A stretch of 60,000 nucleotides of DNA from Conus ventricosus (lineage: Eukaryota; Mollusca; Gastropoda; Neogastropoda; Conidae). Position 1 is the first letter of the stretch; each line of letters opens with the position of its first letter. The notes beneath the pieces were generated by a model, which was not told where the DNA came from, did not search any database, and worked only from the letters and a program-made list of their open reading frames with translations. Position numbers and translations under genes: made by a program. Location: assembly GCA_018398815.1 (NCBI GenBank), contig CM031607.1:92221711-92281710 (forward strand), given 5' to 3'. This document shows positions 30,808 through 34,747 of the stretch, piece by piece.

Positions 30808-32024
30808 ACATTTCTAACCCTTGGCCCATCCTTCCACTACAAAGTGAAGATCTTGGTTTGAGTACTAATCTGTCGGTTAGAAAGTGAGTTTCTGGTATGA
30901 CTAAAAGTGAACAGTTTTGTGTTGGTGACATCGGACATCCATCTGTTTCGCATTGAATGTGTCTTTGTATGTGGACTAGCAAACATACATGATTCTGAAT
31001 GATAGAAGCTTGTTTTGTGTGATTAGGTCGTTTAACCATTTTGCATGAGACAGTTTTTGATATTCGACATTGAATAGTTGAACATTGAATGGTGTGTGTC
31101 TGTTTGGCATCAGACATTCAGCTATTGATCAGTATCTGTCTGAATAGCTTTCGCATACAACAGCCTGGGACTGGATGATATCTGTGTATGTTTGTGTCAT
31201 CAAACACTGGTCGCTCGGTACTAAACAGTAGTTATGTGTATTTGTGTCATCAAACACTGGTCGCTCAGTACTAAACAGTAGTTATGTGTATTTGTGTCAT
31301 CAAACACTGGTCGCTCAGTACTAAACAGTTATGTGTATTTGTGTCATCAAACACTGGTCGCTCAGTACTAAACAGTTATGTGTATTTGAGTCATCAAACA
31401 CTGGTCGCTCAGTACTAAACAGTAGTTATGTGTATTTGTGTCATCAACACTGGTCGCTCAGTACTAAACAGTAGTTATGTGTATTTGAGTCGTCGGACTT
31501 CCAGCTCTTTAATAATACTAAATGGTAATTATGTGTATTTGTGTTGTTGGACATCCAACATTGTAGTTATGTCTGTATTACCAGATGTCGGCACTTTGAT
31601 ATTGGATGATGTTTGCTTATGTTTGTGCCATCAGATATCAAGCACTTCATTACCTGATATATATCCAGTACTTAAAGCGATCGAAGGCATCAGTGTACGT
31701 TTGTGTCAGCAGTGGGGCTCTGAACAATACCAGTATGTCGTGTCCTCAGAGAATCGGGTACCTTATGTGCTGAATGATGAATGCGCACGCTTGAATGTTG
31801 GTAGGCAAGCAGTTGAGCATGACTGACGTTTGTGTTGCAGCCCTAGCATTGAGGTGACTGCAGTTTTTGAGTGTTGCTGGGCAATCAGTTGAGCATGACT
31901 GACGTTTGTGTTGCAGCCCTAGCATCGAGGTGACTGCTGAGGAGGCCAGCTCCGGTGAGGAAGGTTTCACCAGTCCATTACCCCAGAACAGAAACCAGAA
32001 GTGGAGGGCAAGGCTGAGCAGTGA
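1..32024 (+). CDS. Multi-Tudor-domain protein (TDRD/RNF17-like), 3' part, 19 exons traced
   Basis: This is the 3' part of a spliced gene for a Tudor-repeat protein; its 5' end lies left of the window. Tudor proteins of this build bind symmetrically dimethylated arginines on PIWI proteins and scaffold piRNA-pathway germ granules (family knowledge). Visible in order: the C-terminal half of one extended Tudor (eTud) unit (exons 1-5), then three eTud units with cores [10 protein letters not shown] (exon 8), [10 protein letters not shown] (exon 12) and [10 protein letters not shown] (exon 16), each followed by an SN-like segment. About 905 codons are accounted for. Exons were placed from GT-AG borders, matching phases and Tudor-like sequence. 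Seven internal exons, and probably the last, contain a 1-nt frame break although the next exon's phase fits the corrected frame, so I suspect assembly indels. RNF17/TDRD4, TDRD1, TDRD6 or TDRD15 ancestry cannot be separated by eye. The stop is either TGA at 32,022-32,024 (after one indel) or TAA at 32,170-32,172. Confidence 0.85.
57..1292 (+). other. Intron between Tudor exons 1 and 2
   Basis: Noncoding. It is T-rich up to about 690, then holds a 41-bp minisatellite at 699-1174 (listed separately), then a short pyrimidine-rich stretch before the acceptor at 1291-1292. I see no other element in it. Confidence 0.7.
699..1174 (+). repeat. 41-bp minisatellite, about 11-12 units
   Basis: Tandem units of about 41 bp are built from 'ttggtgttgcagggcagatg' followed by 'ggtgttgcactggtgcact'. 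Units vary by single-base gains, losses and substitutions. Because 41 is not a multiple of 3 and the unit is stop-poor, several long overlapping open frames arise on both strands; none is a gene. Each unit contains 'gttgcag', which resembles a 3' splice site. Confidence 0.95.
1293..1349 (+). CDS. Tudor gene exon 2
   Basis: The exon reads [19 protein letters not shown] in phase 0 at both ends, with acceptor 'tacggcag' and donor 'gtaagt'. The end 'QWSKE' runs on into 'ANDWF' of exon 3, the usual W-x-x-x-A-x-x-x-F pattern at the start of the SN-like part of an eTud unit. Confidence 0.8.
1700..1751. repeat. Short perfect-arm palindrome inside CAGGGTTC element
   Basis: The arms 'ccaagggaggtaatttg' and 'caaattacctcccttgg' enclose about 16 bases. 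The same structure recurs at about 19,137-19,187 and, degraded, at about 16,243-16,294 in related elements. Conservation across copies suggests it belongs to the transposon. Confidence 0.8.
1988..2145. repeat. Fold-back (inverted repeat) segment in CAGGGTTC element
   Basis: The left arm runs from 'atggcagtttgac' through 'ggttgatgaaaaaa'. The right arm is its near-complement, from 'tttttcatcaacctt' to 'caaactgctgtttct'. The imperfect arms are about 50 bp and the centre is A/T-rich. Homologous hairpins lie at about 16,540-16,690 and 19,425-19,570. It may be a MITE trapped in the ancestor or a structural part of the element. Confidence 0.75.
2226..2272. repeat. (CA)n microsatellite
   Basis: An uninterrupted CA tract, followed by a CT tract at about 2288-2304. 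It belongs to the shared framework of the element at 1428-6277. Confidence 0.95.
2990..3271 (+). pseudogene. DNA transposase N-terminal zinc-finger remnant
   Basis: The frame reads [18 protein letters not shown], then [22 protein letters not shown], and a stop near 3270. This W-L..D..y..WL / C-x2-C / H-x6-H layout is typical of the DNA-binding region in several invertebrate DNA transposons (hAT-like or related). No catalytic domain follows, so it is a fragment. Confidence 0.55.
3573..3899. repeat. Complex (CA)n / (CACT)n microsatellite
   Basis: About 325 bp of CA repeats interspersed with 'gctcactca' blocks and a GC-alternating 'gcgcgcgcc' patch. His/Thr-rich plus-strand frames and Cys/Val-rich minus-strand frames through it are artefacts. 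Confidence 0.97.
4150..4428 (+). pseudogene. Possible transposon-derived coding fragment, coiled-coil prone
   Basis: An open frame running to TGA at 4426-4428 encodes a charged segment ([20 protein letters not shown], then [20 protein letters not shown]) ending EELKQM. It lies near the right end of the nested element, where a transposase C-terminus would be expected. The catalytic region is missing. Function not recognised. Confidence 0.4.
4556..4637. repeat. (CT)n microsatellite
   Basis: A CT tract with a few TCC interruptions; the corresponding CT tract is in copy 2 at about 20,027-20,060. The LINE fragment begins just to its right. Confidence 0.95.
4660..5813 (+). pseudogene. LINE ORF2 C-terminus (RNase H), frameshifted
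   Basis: The frame 4660-5367 carries most of the RNase H domain and then hits a stop after GIAGTK. The continuation with [11 protein letters not shown] lies in the next frame (to 5813). One missing nucleotide around 5340 explains the break. There is no reverse transcriptase upstream, so the copy is dead through 5' truncation regardless of the frameshift. Confidence 0.8.
5941..6018 (+). repeat. LINE/SINE 3' tail module, copy A
   Basis: The stretch contains 'gtgacagccctgatgtggcc' and 'gctgggctataagcaacatt', then a (TTATC)n tail. Similar modules are at 18,687-18,754, 30,271-30,354 and, inverted, 48,977-49,055. Here it is the 3' end of the LINE, which suggests the other copies are 5'-truncated LINEs or SINEs that borrow this tail. 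Confidence 0.85.
6534..6597 (+). CDS. Tudor gene exon 3
   Basis: Acceptor 'gtgcag', phase 0 in; the exon reads [20 protein letters not shown] and ends in phase 1 at a gtaaat donor. The '(L)CQFRVI' strand is typical of the SN-like fold of eTud units. Confidence 0.75.
6598..7081 (+). other. Tudor intron 3-4, left part
   Basis: A/T-rich intron sequence. I see no coding or repeat feature before the DNA element at 7082. Confidence 0.6.
7082..7805 (+). mobile_element. Short DNA transposon with CAGACGTGGGAAT ends and 7-bp target duplication
   Basis: The left end is CAGACGTGGGAAT and the right end in reverse complement is CAGAGGTGGGAAT (12 of 13 match). The element is flanked by ATTTTGT at 7075-7081 and 7806-7812. 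Subterminal 'ttccgcc' blocks occur at both sides, and a GC-rich 'ggccccgg' patch lies near 7690-7765. Inside, an open frame at 7367-7606 includes [14 protein letters not shown], resembling the N-terminus of transposase-like proteins near 13,090 and 21,600. It is non-autonomous at 724 bp. A 7-bp duplication is unusual for hAT (8 bp). Confidence 0.8.
7435..7606 (+). pseudogene. Transposase-like N-terminal fragment (W-x-W motif)
   Basis: A short reading frame with [20 protein letters not shown] followed by [12 protein letters not shown], ending at TAG near 7606, inside the 724-bp element. It is probably the residue of the parent transposon's coding region. No catalytic motif is visible. Confidence 0.35.
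8099..8214 (+). CDS. Tudor gene exon 4 (contains a 1-nt frame break)
   Basis: Acceptor 'gctttcag', donor 'gtgagt'. It enters in phase 1 and reads [12 protein letters not shown]. After a run of four A's at about 8140 the Tudor-like reading continues in another frame as [20 protein letters not shown]. That second part is the standard end of an eTud unit (V-N-x-x-L-V-x-x-G-x-A). One surplus nucleotide, most simply in the A run, restores a phase-2 exit, which fits exon 5. Confidence 0.75.
8671..8713 (+). CDS. Tudor gene exon 5
   Basis: A 43-bp exon, acceptor 'ctcacag', donor 'gtgagt'. It enters in phase 2, completing a Trp codon with exon 4, reads [14 protein letters not shown], and leaves in phase 0. 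It is a linker between eTud units. Confidence 0.65.
8867..8881. repeat. Poly-G tract
   Basis: About 15 consecutive G in the intron between exons 5 and 6. One of many such tracts in the window. Confidence 0.95.
9032..9356 (+). CDS. Tudor gene exon 6 (contains a 1-nt frame break)
   Basis: Acceptor 'ttgcttcag', donor 'gtgggt'. The downstream part is clear: an acidic linker ([14 protein letters not shown]), then [20 protein letters not shown] and HLHR, the N-terminal strand of the next eTud unit ('V..V..SP..FY.Q'). It exits in phase 2 and fits exon 7. From exon 5 (phase 0) the entry would be in a different frame, so one nucleotide seems missing in the first third of the exon. The exact point and the residues before EPEAAHC are uncertain. 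Confidence 0.75.
9357..10758 (+). repeat. Intron with degenerate GATGAT-rich tandem repeat (about 9500-10,320)
   Basis: The intron is dominated by degenerate units of roughly 55-60 bp containing 'gatgatggtgatgacca', 'cattgagag' and 'aaggtggcc'. At 10,490-10,565 a 41-bp unit ('tcagcctatcggcaaagg') occurs twice. Met/Asp-rich open frames here come from the repeat. Confidence 0.75.
10759..10905 (+). CDS. Tudor gene exon 7 (contains a 1-nt frame break)
   Basis: Acceptor 'gactttcag', donor 'gtgtgt' (weak). It enters in phase 2 as [15 protein letters not shown], then continues in the next frame as [20 protein letters not shown] and [13 protein letters not shown]. This is the first half of the second eTud unit's Tudor core, with the G-E-x-C-A-A and W-Y-R signatures. 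One missing nucleotide near 10,803 reconciles the two parts and yields the phase-0 exit needed by exon 8. Confidence 0.8.
10906..11515 (+). other. Tudor intron 7-8 with hammerhead-like repeat motif
   Basis: A/T-rich. At about 11,388-11,425 it contains 'cctgaagaagacctgagagg' then 'ttgaaacgcgtcagg', a motif widespread in animal retroelement 3' regions that resembles a hammerhead ribozyme core (CTGAnGA...GAAA). Nothing else recognised. Confidence 0.5.
11516..11734 (+). CDS. Tudor gene exon 8 (Tudor core, second eTud unit)
   Basis: An intact 73-codon exon, phase 0 at both ends. It reads [20 protein letters not shown], then the linker helix and [20 protein letters not shown], ending CYVILK. The core Tudor strand is L-V-D-Y-G-H: the Asn that usually follows D-Y-G in methylarginine-binding Tudors is His here. 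Confidence 0.9.
11735..12582 (+). other. Tudor intron 8-9, left part: poly-G and 22-bp minisatellite
   Basis: It holds a GT tract (11,793-11,813), a poly-G run (11,855-11,869) and a degenerate 22-bp repeat ('ggtgttggtttagtgagaga') at about 12,003-12,160. The rest is A/T-rich with no recognised feature. Confidence 0.7.
12920..13130 (+). pseudogene. DNA transposase zinc-finger remnant
   Basis: Readable pieces are [10 protein letters not shown], then [29 protein letters not shown] and further on [13 protein letters not shown]..d..H / C-x2-C arrangement recalls the zinc-finger region at 2990-3271. Frame breaks and the tandem array end it. Confidence 0.4.
13214..13927. repeat. 45-bp minisatellite, about 16 units
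   Basis: The unit runs 'gacgaactgtcggtgtgggg' then 'aaaccaaaagtagatatctt' then 'gatgt'. At 45 bp it keeps frame, so both strands show 15-residue protein repeats (plus: [14 protein letters not shown]; minus: [15 protein letters not shown]). The units split into an early 'gacgaactgtcgg' type and a later 'gatgaactatcgg' type, which shows growth by local duplication. No start, splice or homology evidence makes it coding. Confidence 0.95.
14340..15732 (+). other. Tudor intron 8-9, right part with A-tract and 39-bp minisatellite
   Basis: Unremarkable intron, then an A tract at 15,348-15,377. At about 15,434-15,655 there are six copies of a 39-bp unit ('cctaaatgtcctgttatttt' plus a T-rich remainder), immediately upstream of exon 9. 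Confidence 0.75.
15733..15878 (+). CDS. Tudor gene exon 9
   Basis: Acceptor 'gggtgcag', phase 0 in. It reads [20 protein letters not shown], then a segment ending [11 protein letters not shown], and leaves in phase 2 at 'gtcagt'. This completes the SN-like part of the second eTud unit ('L..rGLA.P'). Confidence 0.85.
15895..15910. repeat. Poly-C tract
   Basis: A C-rich run just after exon 9. Pro-rich reading here is intronic. Confidence 0.9.
15983..16781 (+). mobile_element. DNA transposon with CAGGGTTT/GGAACCCTG ends (copy 4)
   Basis: It begins 'cagggtttgtacactccttg' and ends 'ctataggaaccctg'. The 5-bp sequence GAGAG flanks both ends (15,978-15,982; 16,782-16,786). The interior holds the same palindrome and fold-back segments as 1428-2228 and 18,860-19,660, so this 0.8-kb unit is the short version of that family. 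No coding capacity. Confidence 0.75.
16786..16820. repeat. (GT)n microsatellite
   Basis: A GT tract directly at the right border of the 0.8-kb element; insertion into a GA/GT-rich site may have given the GAGAG duplication. Confidence 0.9.
16821..17626 (+). other. Tudor intron 9-10, unassigned stretch
   Basis: No gene or repeat that I can name. Short open frames at 17,292-17,520 have no recognisable motif and no supporting splice structure. Confidence 0.5.
17627..17850. repeat. 44-bp minisatellite, about 5 units
   Basis: Tandem 44-bp units with 'gtttgcttcttctctgggat' and 'ggtgaagtttactctgaatt'. The copies are almost identical, so the expansion is recent. Confidence 0.95.
18193..18485 (+). 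CDS. Tudor gene exon 10 (acidic/proline linker and start of third eTud unit)
   Basis: Acceptor 'cattacag', phase 2 in; donor 'gtaaac', phase 1 out. It reads [20 protein letters not shown], then a low-complexity [18 protein letters not shown] segment and a Pro-rich stretch. [20 protein letters not shown] is the first Tudor strand of the third eTud unit. The frame is intact. The unstructured linker is typical between Tudor modules. Confidence 0.88.
18486..18859 (+). repeat. Intron start with LINE/SINE tail module, copy B (18,687-18,754)
   Basis: The 'gtgacagccctggtatggcc' and 'gctgggctataagcgacatt' blocks followed by ATCG/ATCT repeats match the LINE tail at 5941-6018. The rest of the stretch is plain intron. 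Confidence 0.8.
18860..20305 (+). mobile_element. DNA transposon with CAGGGTTC termini (copy 2)
   Basis: It begins CAGGGTTCGTACAGAG and ends CTGTATGAACCCTG; the reverse complement of the right end matches the left for about 15 bp. TTTGAC flanks both sides (18,854-18,859; 20,306-20,311). This is the undisturbed counterpart of the element at 1428-6277 and shows what that one looked like before its two nested insertions. It includes the palindrome near 19,137, the fold-back near 19,425-19,570, CA and CT tracts, and no transposase. Confidence 0.85.
20460..20635. repeat. 30-bp minisatellite, about 6 units
   Basis: The unit is 'gtgaaaaatgaaagcaaaca' plus 'ttacatgaaa'. It is in frame, so it gives a 10-residue repeat on the minus strand without significance. 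Confidence 0.95.
21480..21790 (+). pseudogene. DNA transposase N-terminal fragment
   Basis: The frame 21,480-21,704 reads [20 protein letters not shown], then [16 protein letters not shown] and DLARCKLC before a stop. A continuation in another frame adds [21 protein letters not shown]-x-W, C-x2-C and H-x-x-x-x-K/Y spacing recalls the zinc-finger region at 2990-3271. No boundaries found. Confidence 0.35.
21957..22090 (+). repeat. SINE-like dispersed repeat, copy 1
   Basis: The block has 'ccccgaagatggagtatggc', 'gggtcatacacacaaaactc' and 'gtgtccgcaggagtatcagc', and ends in a GAAA-rich tail. A close copy lies at 45,243-45,392. From memory the motif resembles a SINE common in gastropods. Confidence 0.7.
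22311..22476 (+). CDS. Tudor gene exon 11 (contains a 1-nt frame break)
   Basis: Acceptor 'gcgttacag', donor 'gtgagg'. It enters in phase 1 as (A)EKCE, then after one missing nucleotide near 22,327 reads [40 protein letters not shown] and [10 protein letters not shown]. This is the helix and first strands of the third Tudor core. The phase-0 exit matches exon 12 only with the correction. Confidence 0.85.
22477..23180 (+). other. Tudor intron 11-12
   Basis: Plain intron, A/T-rich, no repeat or gene recognised. Confidence 0.6.
23181..23303 (+). CDS. Tudor gene exon 12 (Tudor core, third eTud unit)
   Basis: Intact, phase 0 to 0, acceptor 'ggcgacag', donor 'gtgagt'. It reads [20 protein letters not shown], then [20 protein letters not shown]. 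The D-Y-G is followed by Asp rather than Asn. It covers the last Tudor strands and the connecting helix. Confidence 0.9.
23304..24027 (+). other. Tudor intron 12-13
   Basis: Short C-run near 23,315, otherwise T-rich intron with a clear pyrimidine tract before exon 13. No other feature. Confidence 0.6.
24028..24114 (+). CDS. Tudor gene exon 13
   Basis: Intact, phase 0 to 0, acceptor 'cacttgcag', donor 'gtacag'. It reads [20 protein letters not shown], then NKFFRACIQ. The 'W..E....FL.....NK.F.A.I' helix and strand start the SN-like part of the third eTud unit. Confidence 0.85.
24115..25250 (+). other. Tudor intron 13-14
   Basis: At 25,020-25,085 two copies of 'agacaaaacatgac'/'gtcatgttttgtct' form an inverted repeat around 'acggaggtcaaaacc'. 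Nothing else recognised. A possible alternative acceptor at 25,139 would open a short frame ending in a stop before exon 14. Confidence 0.5.
25251..25387 (+). CDS. Tudor gene exon 14 (frame break near the acceptor)
   Basis: The coding frame is clear as [20 protein letters not shown], then [20 protein letters not shown] and DQVLK, leaving in phase 0 at 'gtttga'. This completes the SN-like half of the third eTud unit. Entry from exon 13 (phase 0) at the 'gatgtttcag' acceptor is out of frame by one base, so either one nucleotide is missing next to the acceptor or a different acceptor is used. Confidence 0.75.
25388..26200 (+). other. Tudor intron 14-15
   Basis: No repeat or gene recognised. A small open frame (25,371-25,727) only overlaps the end of exon 14. 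Confidence 0.55.
26201..26287 (+). CDS. Tudor gene exon 15
   Basis: Intact, phase 0 to 0, acceptor 'atgttccag', donor 'gtaagt'. It reads [20 protein letters not shown], then VTHMELPNL, the first Tudor strand of the fourth eTud unit ('V.V.HvE.P...'). Confidence 0.85.
26288..28100 (+). other. Tudor intron 15-16
   Basis: Poly-G run at about 26,342-26,359; poly-C run of about 26 at 27,759-27,784. Otherwise no recognised element over about 1.8 kb. Confidence 0.6.
28104..28258 (+). repeat. Tandem duplication covering the exon 16 splice acceptor
   Basis: Two copies of about 79 bp ('gaatgaggctgtagcagcac' ... 'gatgcatgtgcccttccag' plus 'gtgtgc'). The true acceptor is at 28,252-28,253; a copy of the same acceptor lies at 28,173-28,174. 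Confidence 0.9.
28254..28522 (+). CDS. Tudor gene exon 16 (Tudor core, fourth eTud unit)
   Basis: An intact 269-bp exon, phase 0 in, phase 2 out. It reads [20 protein letters not shown], a linker helix, then [20 protein letters not shown] and [18 protein letters not shown]. This is the most complete Tudor core in the window. It keeps the W-Y-R and D-F-G-N signatures expected of methylarginine binding. Confidence 0.93.
28523..29200 (+). other. Tudor intron 16-17 with a 34-G tract
   Basis: A run of 34 G's lies at 28,942-28,975 after a GT tract. Nothing else recognised. Confidence 0.75.
29201..29359 (+). CDS. Tudor gene exon 17 (contains a 1-nt frame break)
   Basis: Acceptor 'gcttgacag', donor 'gtacag'. 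It enters in phase 2 as LRVLPPRFQ. After a run of four A's near 29,229 the reading continues in the next frame as [20 protein letters not shown], then [20 protein letters not shown] and LIK. A missing A restores both the frame and the phase-0 exit. Confidence 0.82.
29360..30270 (+). repeat. Tudor intron 17-18 with a 59-G tract
   Basis: An uninterrupted run of 59 G's spans 30,199-30,257, the longest homopolymer in the window. The rest is plain intron. Confidence 0.9.
30271..30354 (+). repeat. LINE/SINE 3' tail module, copy C, abutting exon 18
   Basis: 'gtgacaggcctgataccgcc', 'ctttgcggtccgctgggctc' and 'taagcaacacgacc' followed by CTTAC repeats correspond to the LINE tail at 5941-6018. It ends about 17 bp before the exon 18 acceptor, so the branch/pyrimidine region is largely repeat-derived. 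Confidence 0.8.
30372..30486 (+). CDS. Tudor gene exon 18 (contains a 1-nt frame break)
   Basis: Acceptor 'gttgatcag', donor 'gtcagt'. It enters in phase 0 as [20 protein letters not shown], then ALP. The natural continuation [15 protein letters not shown] lies one frame over, implying a missing base in the C/T-rich 'ccctccctcc' near 30,440. The exit in phase 2 then fits exon 19. It completes the SN-like half of the fourth eTud unit. Confidence 0.78.
30487..31840 (+). other. Tudor intron 18-19 with 50-bp minisatellite
   Basis: CT/CA tract at 30,764-30,810. At about 31,190-31,490 there are six units of 47-50 bp ('gtagttatgtgtatttgtgt' plus 'catcaaacactggtcgctca' plus 'gtactaaaca'). Diverged units extend to about 31,650. 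Confidence 0.85.
31805..31941 (+). repeat. Tandem duplication covering the exon 19 splice acceptor and exon start
   Basis: Two copies of 'gttgagcatgactgacgttt' - 'gtgttgcag' - 'ccctagcat(t/c)gaggtg'. The first potential acceptor is at 31,839-31,840, the second at 31,915-31,916. Reading from the first copy runs into a stop within about 17 codons, so the second is the productive one. Confidence 0.9.
31917..32024 (+). CDS. Tudor gene exon 19 (terminal)
   Basis: Phase 2 in, reading [20 protein letters not shown]. In the uninterrupted frame it would continue to TAA at 32,170-32,172. A more protein-like alternative in the next frame, [15 protein letters not shown] and TGA at 32,022-32,024, would need one extra base near 31,977. 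Given the indel pattern in other exons I prefer the earlier stop, but this is undecided. Confidence 0.6.
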
Positions 32025-34205
32025 ATCGGTGACACTCCCACTCGCTGTCTGGCCAGAGCATGGCTTTCAGAGCCGTTGGTTTGAGGTGGAATGGGGAAGC
32101 ATCGTCCAGGGTCGGCCTGCCAGCTGTTTTGTTAGCAGCTGTAGCAGCAGTTATCTTTTTTCCGGGGACTAATGTCTTCATTGTTGATTTTTTTTTTTTT
32201 TGGGGGATTAGTTTTGTGTGTGTTTTTAAAAAAAATAATCTTTCATGCTTTTGTAGCTGTGTTTACAGTAGAAATGTAGAATCGGTGAAACAGTATTTCG
32301 AAGGTGCTGACTAGGAGCTCACTTTACTGACTTCCCCTGCCAGGATTTCCAGTGGTGGTTAATTCATTCTGATCTAGTATCTCTGTTTGTCGTGCAAGTT
32401 TCTAGGTTGTGGTTATTGGCCAACACCCCCCTTCCCCCCCCCCCCCCCCCCCCCCCCCCCTTCTTTCCTTCCGGCTCCCCATTTCCCACATTTTTTCTTC
32501 TATATTGTCTTATTCTTTTTTAATCAAAAACAAATGCATGAATGAAACCACACTACCAGAAAATGGTGGAAACCGGAATTCAACCTTGCTGTTTGTCCGG
32601 AGATCCCGAAATCAGGAAATGCTCGGGTCGATTTTTATTTCTTGGATGTTTTGGAAAACCTGTGTCCTGATCACTTCATCCGATCCAGGTTTTTCTGCTC
32701 CAGACTGGTCATTCCTTCATCAGTCTGCTGAGAGAATGTGCAAATGCCGCTTCGGCCAGTCGTGGTGCCGTTCATTGAGCCGAATGAAGATACTCTGTGA
32801 TCAGTGCCAGTGCTCAGAACAAGTTTTGTTTTCACTTAACTTCTTTTAAACCTGAGTCATCGGCATACTTTAGCATAGACTCATGCTCTCTTTCCAATTC
32901 TTTTCGATGTTTTGGGGCATGTTGTCAAATATTTGACACGGCCTGATACCATTTCGTGTGCAAAAGTTAGCAAGAGTTGTCACTTTTGGTCGGATTTCTC
33001 CTTGTACGGTTAGAGTCCACGAGTACAATTACCACTCAAGAATCTCATCTGATTTTTTTCACCCAAGTTTTTTGTTTCTTACGTTCGTCGTATTTTCGCC
33101 AATCAAAGAAAAAAAAAATTGAAATCGTATGGGTTAACAGGTCGGTAGTTATATGCTCACAGAAAAAGGAAAAAAAATTAAAAATAACATTATCCTATTC
33201 AATTAAAAAGAAACAAAACATTATCGTATTCAATTACAAATACAAGTACATTTATTGTGCTTTTTGCTTGTCAGTTAAAGAAAGTTTTTGGCTGAAGTGA
33301 AAAAGAGTCCAGTTTTCCATACAACAAGAGTTCTTCTGACACCAGATTCAGAAAGTCTGGTCACCACAATTTTTTTGAGTTCAAACTGCAAGCTGACTTC
33401 ATAAGTTTCAGAAGTGGTAAATACAAATAATAGCCAACAAAAATGATTCCTCCCTCCTCCCTCTGGTTTCTTGAATTCAATGAATTCCAGTGCATAGAGG
33501 TCAGTAAGGTTAGTGTCAGTTTTAATGGTAGTCTTGTGTATTGGTAGAAATGAGGTGAGGTCTCTCCAAATGCTCAGATTTTACTTATGTAGAAACCCTT
33601 CAGGTTCAGCTTTCTGCTTTTTTCATTTTGTCCTGGTTTCACCCATGCAAATGTGGAATACTTGTAATATATCACAGAACGATTGAGATGTCCATGCACA
33701 TCAAGACTTTGATCCATAGTCAGAGTCACCTTATTCTGTATTTCATTTTCATTCACTGTATCGTGGGCTTTCCTCTGTGGACGTGGTGTTGTGTGATGGT
33801 GCATGCAACACCAGTGCTTTCAATGTGATTTCTTTCTGCCCTTCATCTCAGGGGCAGAAGACAAGGCTTGTATGTAGGAGGCCTTCAGGTTTTGACTTTT
33901 TCATGGGGTTGTTCTACACAGCTTACCATGTCCACAAATGTGTTCAAAATGTCAGTATATTTTTGACATTGTGTGAATTGTTTCAAAGACTGATGAAAGG
34001 AAAGAAAGATTATGTCAGTGCGAGACTGGAAAGTGTGTTGGTTTGCTGTTATGTCGTTCGTGATGTAAATATTGAATAAAGATGAGTTATCCAAAACCAG
34101 GTGTGTGGCTGTTGAATATTCGAGAGGTGTGCAGTTGTATGTTTTTGCATGTTCAGTATGATTCCCAAAACAGAAAAGTGAATGAAACGTGAGTACTTTA
34201 TCAAC
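32025..34205 (+). other. Probable 3' UTR and downstream sequence of the Tudor gene
   Basis: No coding feature. It contains a C-run at 32,427-32,460. An AATAAA at 34,075-34,080 is a candidate polyadenylation signal, about 2 kb after the stop and 125 bp before the LTR element. The length of the UTR is inferred only. Confidence 0.4.
34075..34080 (+). promoter_or_regulatory. Candidate polyadenylation signal AATAAA for the Tudor gene
   Basis: A canonical hexamer on the plus strand downstream of the last exon, with a GT-rich stretch ('ggtgtgtggctgttg') about 20 bp further. Other A/T-rich hexamers exist in this UTR, so it is a candidate. Confidence 0.35.
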
Positions 34206-34716
34206 TGTCACGACCGACCCCTGGAGGTCTGCCCTGACAGGATCGGTCTAGGTGGGAGTGAGGGAGTGACTGACCTCACACGCCTCGCAAGAGCCCACAC
34301 GAGAAAGATTCGATACAACACCCCATTTATTCACACCAACACCACAGTCATAAATAAGCATTCCAACACACACAACATGCACAATCACAATCAAGCATTC
34401 CAAACGCACACAACATGCACAATCACAATCAAGCACTCCAACACACGCAACATGCACAATTATAAATAAACATTTCACCATACGACGTACACAATCACAA
34501 TTACAGCATTCCTGCACATATGACATATACACAATTATAAAGAACATTTCCAGCATCCATCCCTTCCCACACCATGGAGTGCCTCCACACCCTGCCTCCG
34601 TCAAGTCTACTGGGAGCACCCTGTCGCACTAGGTGCTCCGAACCGGGTTGGTTCTTGAAGGGAGTCGCTCAAAGCCGACACCCTCGACACGCAAGCAGGC
34701 AGTGAAGAGCGCGTCC

Positions 34717-34747
<31 letters not shown>

